A stretch of DNA of 64,000 nt from Actinomycetota bacterium (GTDB lineage: Bacteria; Actinomycetota; Thermoleophilia; Gaiellales; Gaiellaceae). Below the pieces are notes generated by a model. That model was given only the letters and a program-made list of their open reading frames with translations, searched no databases and was not told where the DNA came from. Location: the NCBI GenBank assembly GCA_005888315.1, contig VAWH01000025.1, forward strand, positions 1-64,000, written 5' to 3'. The translations under genes and the position numbers were made by a program. Positions 60,732 to 64,000 of this stretch are shown piece after piece (within the stretch, counting starts at the first letter, position 1; each line of letters begins with the position of its first letter).

Positions 60732-61804
60732 TGGATGTCGCCCTCAAGATCTGGCGCTACGACCCCGAGAGCGGCGACCGCGAGCTGCGCGATTACGAGC
60801 TCGAGGCGCCCGAGTGGGCCTGCCTGCTCGACGTGCTCGACCTGATCAAGGACCAGCAGGACGGCACGCTGGCCTACCGCAAGAGCTGCCGGATGATGAT
60901 CTGCGGCTCCTGTGGGATGCGGATGGACGGCCGCGCCGTCCTCGCCTGCAAGGAGCGGATGAAGCCGATCGTCGACCGCGGGCACGTGCCGGTGATCTCG
61001 GCGATGGGGAACCTGCCGATCGTCAAGGACCTCGTCGTCGACATGGATCCGTTCTGGGGCAAGGTCCGGCGGATGAAGCCGTGGCTCGAGCCTGGCTACG
61101 ACGAGGTGCTCGAGAAGGAGCGGATCGTCTCCCAGCAGGAGATGAACGCGATCCACAAGGAGGCGCTCTGCATCATGTGCGGCTGCTGCGTCTCCGAGTG
61201 CAACTCGATGGAGTCGGACCCCGAGTTCTTCGGACCCGCGGCGCTCGCGAAGGGATTCCGCTTCGTCGGCGACGCGCGCGACCAGGCCTCGGTCGAGCGG
61301 CTCGAGGACTACAACGACGAGCACGGGATCTGGGACTGCACCCGCTGCTATTTCTGCAACGAGCGCTGCCCGAAGGGGGTCGACCCGCGCGATGCGATCG
61401 CCAAGCTCGGCGCCGAGTCGGTCAAGGAAGGGATCGACCGCGACATGGGCGCGAAGCACGCGAAGTGGTTCGTCAAGTCGGCCGAGACGACCGGCTGGCT
61501 GCGCGAGACGGAGCTCGTCCCGAAGACGCAGGGGATCGTCTCGGCCGTCAAGCAGACGAAGTTCGCGATCGGCCTCGCCCGGAAGGGCAAGGTGCCGCCG
61601 CCGGTGCCGCCGCACGTCGCCGCGGACGTGGGCGAGGCGCGCGCTCTCCACCAGCTCGTCCGCGAGCAGGGCCGCGAAGGGGCCGCCGGGATCGTCCAGG
61701 GCGAGCGCGCCTTGGCGCGGATCGAGCACACGGAGGCGGCCGGGGCGCGGCGGGACGCTCCCGAGGTGACGCCCGGCGAAGAGCCGCCGAAGGCCGAGGG
61801 ATGA
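60731..61804 (+). CDS. sdhB: SdhB, iron-sulfur subunit of succinate dehydrogenase
   Basis: Electron relay from FAD to quinone. 357 residues, about 100 more than usual. 2Fe-2S Cys are in SCRMMICGSCGMRMDGR and LACKERM; cluster 2 in CIMCGCCVSEC (about 153), cluster 3 in CTRCYFCNERCPKG (about 208). The extra C-terminal 120 residues, rich in charged residues and Pro, have no recognised domain. ATG overlaps the lipoprotein stop (ATG/TGA) and the gene ends overlapping sdhE. Confidence 0.93.
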   Translation: MDVALKIWRYDPESGDRELRDYELEAPEWACLLDVLDLIKDQQDGTLAYRKSCRMMICGSCGMRMDGRAVLACKERMKPIVDRGHVPVISAMGNLPIVKDLVVDMDPFWGKVRRMKPWLEPGYDEVLEKERIVSQQEMNAIHKEALCIMCGCCVSECNSMESDPEFFGPAALAKGFRFVGDARDQASVERLEDYNDEHGIWDCTRCYFCNERCPKGVDPRDAIAKLGAESVKEGIDRDMGAKHAKWFVKSAETTGWLRETELVPKTQGIVSAVKQTKFAIGLARKGKVPPPVPPHVAADVGEARALHQLVREQGREGAAGIVQGERALARIEHTEAAGARRDAPEVTPGEEPPKAEG

Positions 61805-62685
61805 CCAAAGTCGCCTACTACAAAGGCTGCCTCGCCTCGCTCTCGGCGAAGGAGCTCGACACCTCGACGCAGGCGCTCGCGCCGATGCTCGGGCTCGAGC
61901 TCGACGAGCTCGAGTCGGTCACCTGTTGCGGCGCCGGCGATATCCACGAGGCCGAGCCCGACTACTACCTGCACCTGAACGCGCGCATCCTCGCCTACGG
62001 CGCGGCGACAGGCGCCGAGACGCTGATGACGATCTGCAACGTCTGCACGCTCAACCTCCGCCAGGCGAACTTCCAGCTGCTCAACGACGCCGAGCTACGC
62101 GCGCGGGTGAACGAGAACCTCGCAAAGGTGGGCGTACCGCCGTACGAGCACGACATCGAGGTCAAGCACCTGCTCTGGCTGATCGTCGAGGATGACGGCG
62201 CCAAGCGTCTCCGCGAGGTCGCGCACAAGGGCCTGAAGGGCCTCAAGATCGCGCCCTTCTACGGCTGCCAGATCCTGCGGCCCTCGAAGCTGCTCGGCTT
62301 CGAGGATCCCGACCGGCCGTGGTCGCTCGAGGCGATCATCGAGGCCTGCGGCGGCGAGGCGATCGACTACCCCGCCAAGATCAAGTGCTGCGGCTTCCCG
62401 ATCATCCAGGCGCGCGAGGAGGTGGCGATGGGCGAGCTGATCCAGCCGATCGAGCAGGCCTCAGAGGCAGGCGCCGAGGCGATGGTCACACCCTGCCCGC
62501 TCTGTCACCTGTCGCTGGACGCGTGGCAGTCGAAGCTGCGCGACGCGACGGGCCGCGATTTCCGGATGCCGATCCTGCATCTCTCGCAGCTCGTGGGCGC
62601 CGCCGCCGGGCTCGAGGAAGCCGAGCTCAAGTTCAAGCGCCACGTGGTCTCGGTCGACCCGGTGCTCGAGAAGCTCGAGATCTAG
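61801..62685 (+). CDS. sdhE: SdhE/HdrB-like CCG-domain subunit (type E succinate:quinone reductase)
   Basis: 294 residues with two CCG domains: VTCCGAGDIHEAEP (about 40) and IKCCGFPIIQAREEVA (about 198), plus CNVCTLNL and CPLCHLSLD. These bind a noncubane 4Fe-4S cluster and replace the membrane cytochrome of ordinary Sdh; the same family is the HdrB subunit of heterodisulfide reductase. Starts MTKVAYYKGCL with ATG overlapping the sdhB stop. The next gene converges on it by 4 bases. Confidence 0.9.
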   Translation: MTKVAYYKGCLASLSAKELDTSTQALAPMLGLELDELESVTCCGAGDIHEAEPDYYLHLNARILAYGAATGAETLMTICNVCTLNLRQANFQLLNDAELRARVNENLAKVGVPPYEHDIEVKHLLWLIVEDDGAKRLREVAHKGLKGLKIAPFYGCQILRPSKLLGFEDPDRPWSLEAIIEACGGEAIDYPAKIKCCGFPIIQAREEVAMGELIQPIEQASEAGAEAMVTPCPLCHLSLDAWQSKLRDATGRDFRMPILHLSQLVGAAAGLEEAELKFKRHVVSVDPVLEKLEI

Positions 62686-64000
62686 CTCCGGAGTCGCGCG
62701 CCCAGGTCGCGCAGGGTCTCCAGGATCAAGTCGACGTCATTGGACGTCGTCCGCCAGTTGACGAAAGCGGGGCGGAAAGCGACCTTGCCCTTCCAGCACG
62801 TGGTGCCGGCGTAGATGCGACCGTCGGTCAGCACCGCCTCGCCGATGCGTTGGTTCAAATCGTCCAGCTCCGGCTCGGTGGCGCCGGCCGGCCGGTAGCG
62901 GAAGCAGACCACGTTCAACGGCACCGGCGCCAGCAGCTCGAAGTCCTCCGCGGACTCGACCTGCGCGGCGAGCCGAGCGGCGTTGTCGAGGCAGCGCTCG
63001 ACGATCGCCCTGTAGCCGCTGCGACCGTAGGCCGCGAGCGTCGCCCAGACTGCCAGCGACCGCGCCCGGCGCGAGAGCTCGGGCGCGCGGAAGGCGAAGA
63101 TCGGGTGGTCTTCGGAGGCTTCCGGCAGGTAGGCCGCTCCGGCAGCGAACGTCCGCCCCAAGAGCTCGCGGTCTCGCACGAATGCGAAGCCGCAGTCGAA
63201 GGGAACGTTCAACCACTTGTGTCCGTCCGCGATCACCGAATGGGCCCGCTCGACACCGGCCGCCAGACCGGCCGTCCGGGGCGAGACCCGCGCGAACAGC
63301 CCGAAGGCGCCGTCGATGTGTAACCAGGCGCCGAACTCGTCGCAGAGATCGGCGATCTCCTCGAGCGGGTCGAACAGCCCCGTGTTCACCTCGCCGGCGT
63401 TGCCGATCACGATCGAGGGCGCGCCGGCGAGGGCCTGAAGCTCGTGCGCGAGCGCCGCCAGATCCATGGCGCCGCCCCCGTCGGCGCAAATCTTCAGGCG
63501 GCCGCGACCGAGCCCGAGCATCGCCAGCGCCTTGAGGGCGGTCACGTGGACGAAGCCGCTCGTCAGCACCGGAGCCTGCGGCAAGTCGGCGAGGCCGTCT
63601 GCCGAGACGTCGACGCCGTGGCGCTCTCCCCACCACTGGCGCGCGGCCGCCAGGCCGCTGAAGTTCGCCATCTGCCCGCCGGTAACTAGCACGCCGTCCC
63701 AGTCGGAGGGAAGCCCGAACAGCTCGCGGAGCCAGCGGAGCGAGAGGAGTTCGAGCCGAGCGGCTAGCGGGCTTGCGTCCCAGCCGCCGGCGTTCTGGTC
63801 GAGCAGCGAGGTCAGCCAGTCGGCGCCGAGCGCCGCAGGCGTCGCTCCGCCCATCACCCAGTGGAAGAAGCGCGGCCCGGAGGAGCGGACGTGGGCGTCG
63901 AGTCCGCCCTCGATCAGGCGATCGAGTGCTCCGAGGGTGCCTAGGCCCTCGTCCGGAAGCGGGCCGTCGAAGGCCGCGGCGGCCTCGTCGGAGCGGGCGA
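62682..64000 (-). CDS. PLP-dependent decarboxylase (aromatic-L-amino-acid/group II type), N-terminus cut by window edge
   Basis: At least 439 residues, running off the right edge on the minus strand. PLP Lys is in VIADGHKWLNVPFDCG, the substrate/PLP Asp in WLHIDGAFGLFA, and LVTGGQMANFSGLAAARQWW is the family loop; the C-terminus NWRTTSNDVDLILETLRDLG is typical. Group II decarboxylases act on aromatic amino acids, glutamate, aspartate or diaminobutyrate; the substrate is not clear. An ATG at 63857 is internal, since HVRSSGPRFFHWV before it belongs to the fold. Confidence 0.9.
   Translation of the reverse strand, partial: ARSDEAAAAFDGPLPDEGLGTLGALDRLIEGGLDAHVRSSGPRFFHWVMGGATPAALGADWLTSLLDQNAGGWDASPLAARLELLSLRWLRELFGLPSDWDGVLVTGGQMANFSGLAAARQWWGERHGVDVSADGLADLPQAPVLTSGFVHVTALKALAMLGLGRGRLKICADGGGAMDLAALAHELQALAGAPSIVIGNAGEVNTGLFDPLEEIADLCDEFGAWLHIDGAFGLFARVSPRTAGLAAGVERAHSVIADGHKWLNVPFDCGFAFVRDRELLGRTFAAGAAYLPEASEDHPIFAFRAPELSRRARSLAVWATLAAYGRSGYRAIVERCLDNAARLAAQVESAEDFELLAPVPLNVVCFRYRPAGATEPELDDLNQRIGEAVLTDGRIYAGTTCWKGKVAFRPAFVNWRTTSNDVDLILETLRDLGARLRS

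Overview
This 64 kb window is a continuous, gene-dense stretch (about 60 protein genes, one tRNA) of a G+C-rich bacterial chromosome. The gene content (CarD, CysT/W/A sulfate uptake, acyl-CoA carboxylase with a BC-BCCP fusion, MutY, a type of succinate dehydrogenase with an HdrB-like subunit, frequent GTG starts) points to an actinobacterium. A clpC-radA-disA-carD-ispD-ispF-gltX-cysS-rlmB-yacP-sigH order, better known from Firmicutes, argues for a deep-branching lineage such as Thermoleophilia (Gaiellales/Solirubrobacterales). That placement is inference; no marker here settles it.

Layout. 1-0.9 kb: end of a sugar-nucleotide epimerase. 1-16 kb: the conserved housekeeping block (ClpC protease ATPase, RadA, c-di-AMP synthase DisA, CarD, IspD/IspF of isoprenoid synthesis with a PHP phosphatase between them, MutY on the other strand, an unusually small GluRS-like protein, CysRS, a 2'-O-ribose methyltransferase, a NYN nuclease and a SigH-type sigma factor), then tRNA-Thr(UGU) and clpP. 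17-24.5 kb: glycosyltransferase, cystathionine-type PLP enzyme, sulfate ABC transporter, a membrane protein and an Rrf2 regulator. 24.5-33 kb: two c-di-GMP enzymes (GGDEF; GGDEF plus HD-GYP), a proline-tract secreted protein, carboxyltransferase PccB, an NlpC/P60 hydrolase. 33-39.4 kb: PgsA-like gene, biotin carboxylase, ABC exporter, sedolisin. 39.5-52 kb: central metabolism (sucC, a broken sucD, mdh, isocitrate/isopropylmalate-type dehydrogenase, citrate synthase) mixed with a subtilase, MFS carrier, aminotransferase and a PDZ-Lon protease. 52.5-54.7 kb: two Xer recombinases. 55-64 kb: PEP carboxykinase, an RTX-type secreted protein, an SdhA-lipoprotein-SdhB-SdhE operon and a PLP decarboxylase cut by the right edge.

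How the parts connect. TCA-cycle and anaplerotic genes (citrate synthase, IDH-type, MDH, SucC/D, SdhA/B/E, PckA) are concentrated in the right half. PccB, the BC-BCCP protein and a possible epsilon-like small protein would make an acyl-CoA carboxylase. Sulfate import, the cystathionine enzyme and the Rrf2 regulator suggest a sulfur-assimilation neighbourhood.

Most noteworthy: (1) a recurring TANNNT hexamer 6-8 bases before start codons lacking a ribosome-binding site, suggesting many leaderless genes; (2) two families of intergenic palindromic repeats, some supplying the stop codons of neighbouring genes; (3) a GluRS-like protein without the acceptor-binding domain; (4) out-of-frame internal deletions in sucD and pgsA, real decay or assembly error; (5) several tiny membrane or zinc-ribbon genes. 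I see no CRISPR array, rRNA, insertion sequence, prophage or recognisable defence system. No intergenic gap exceeds about 300 bases.
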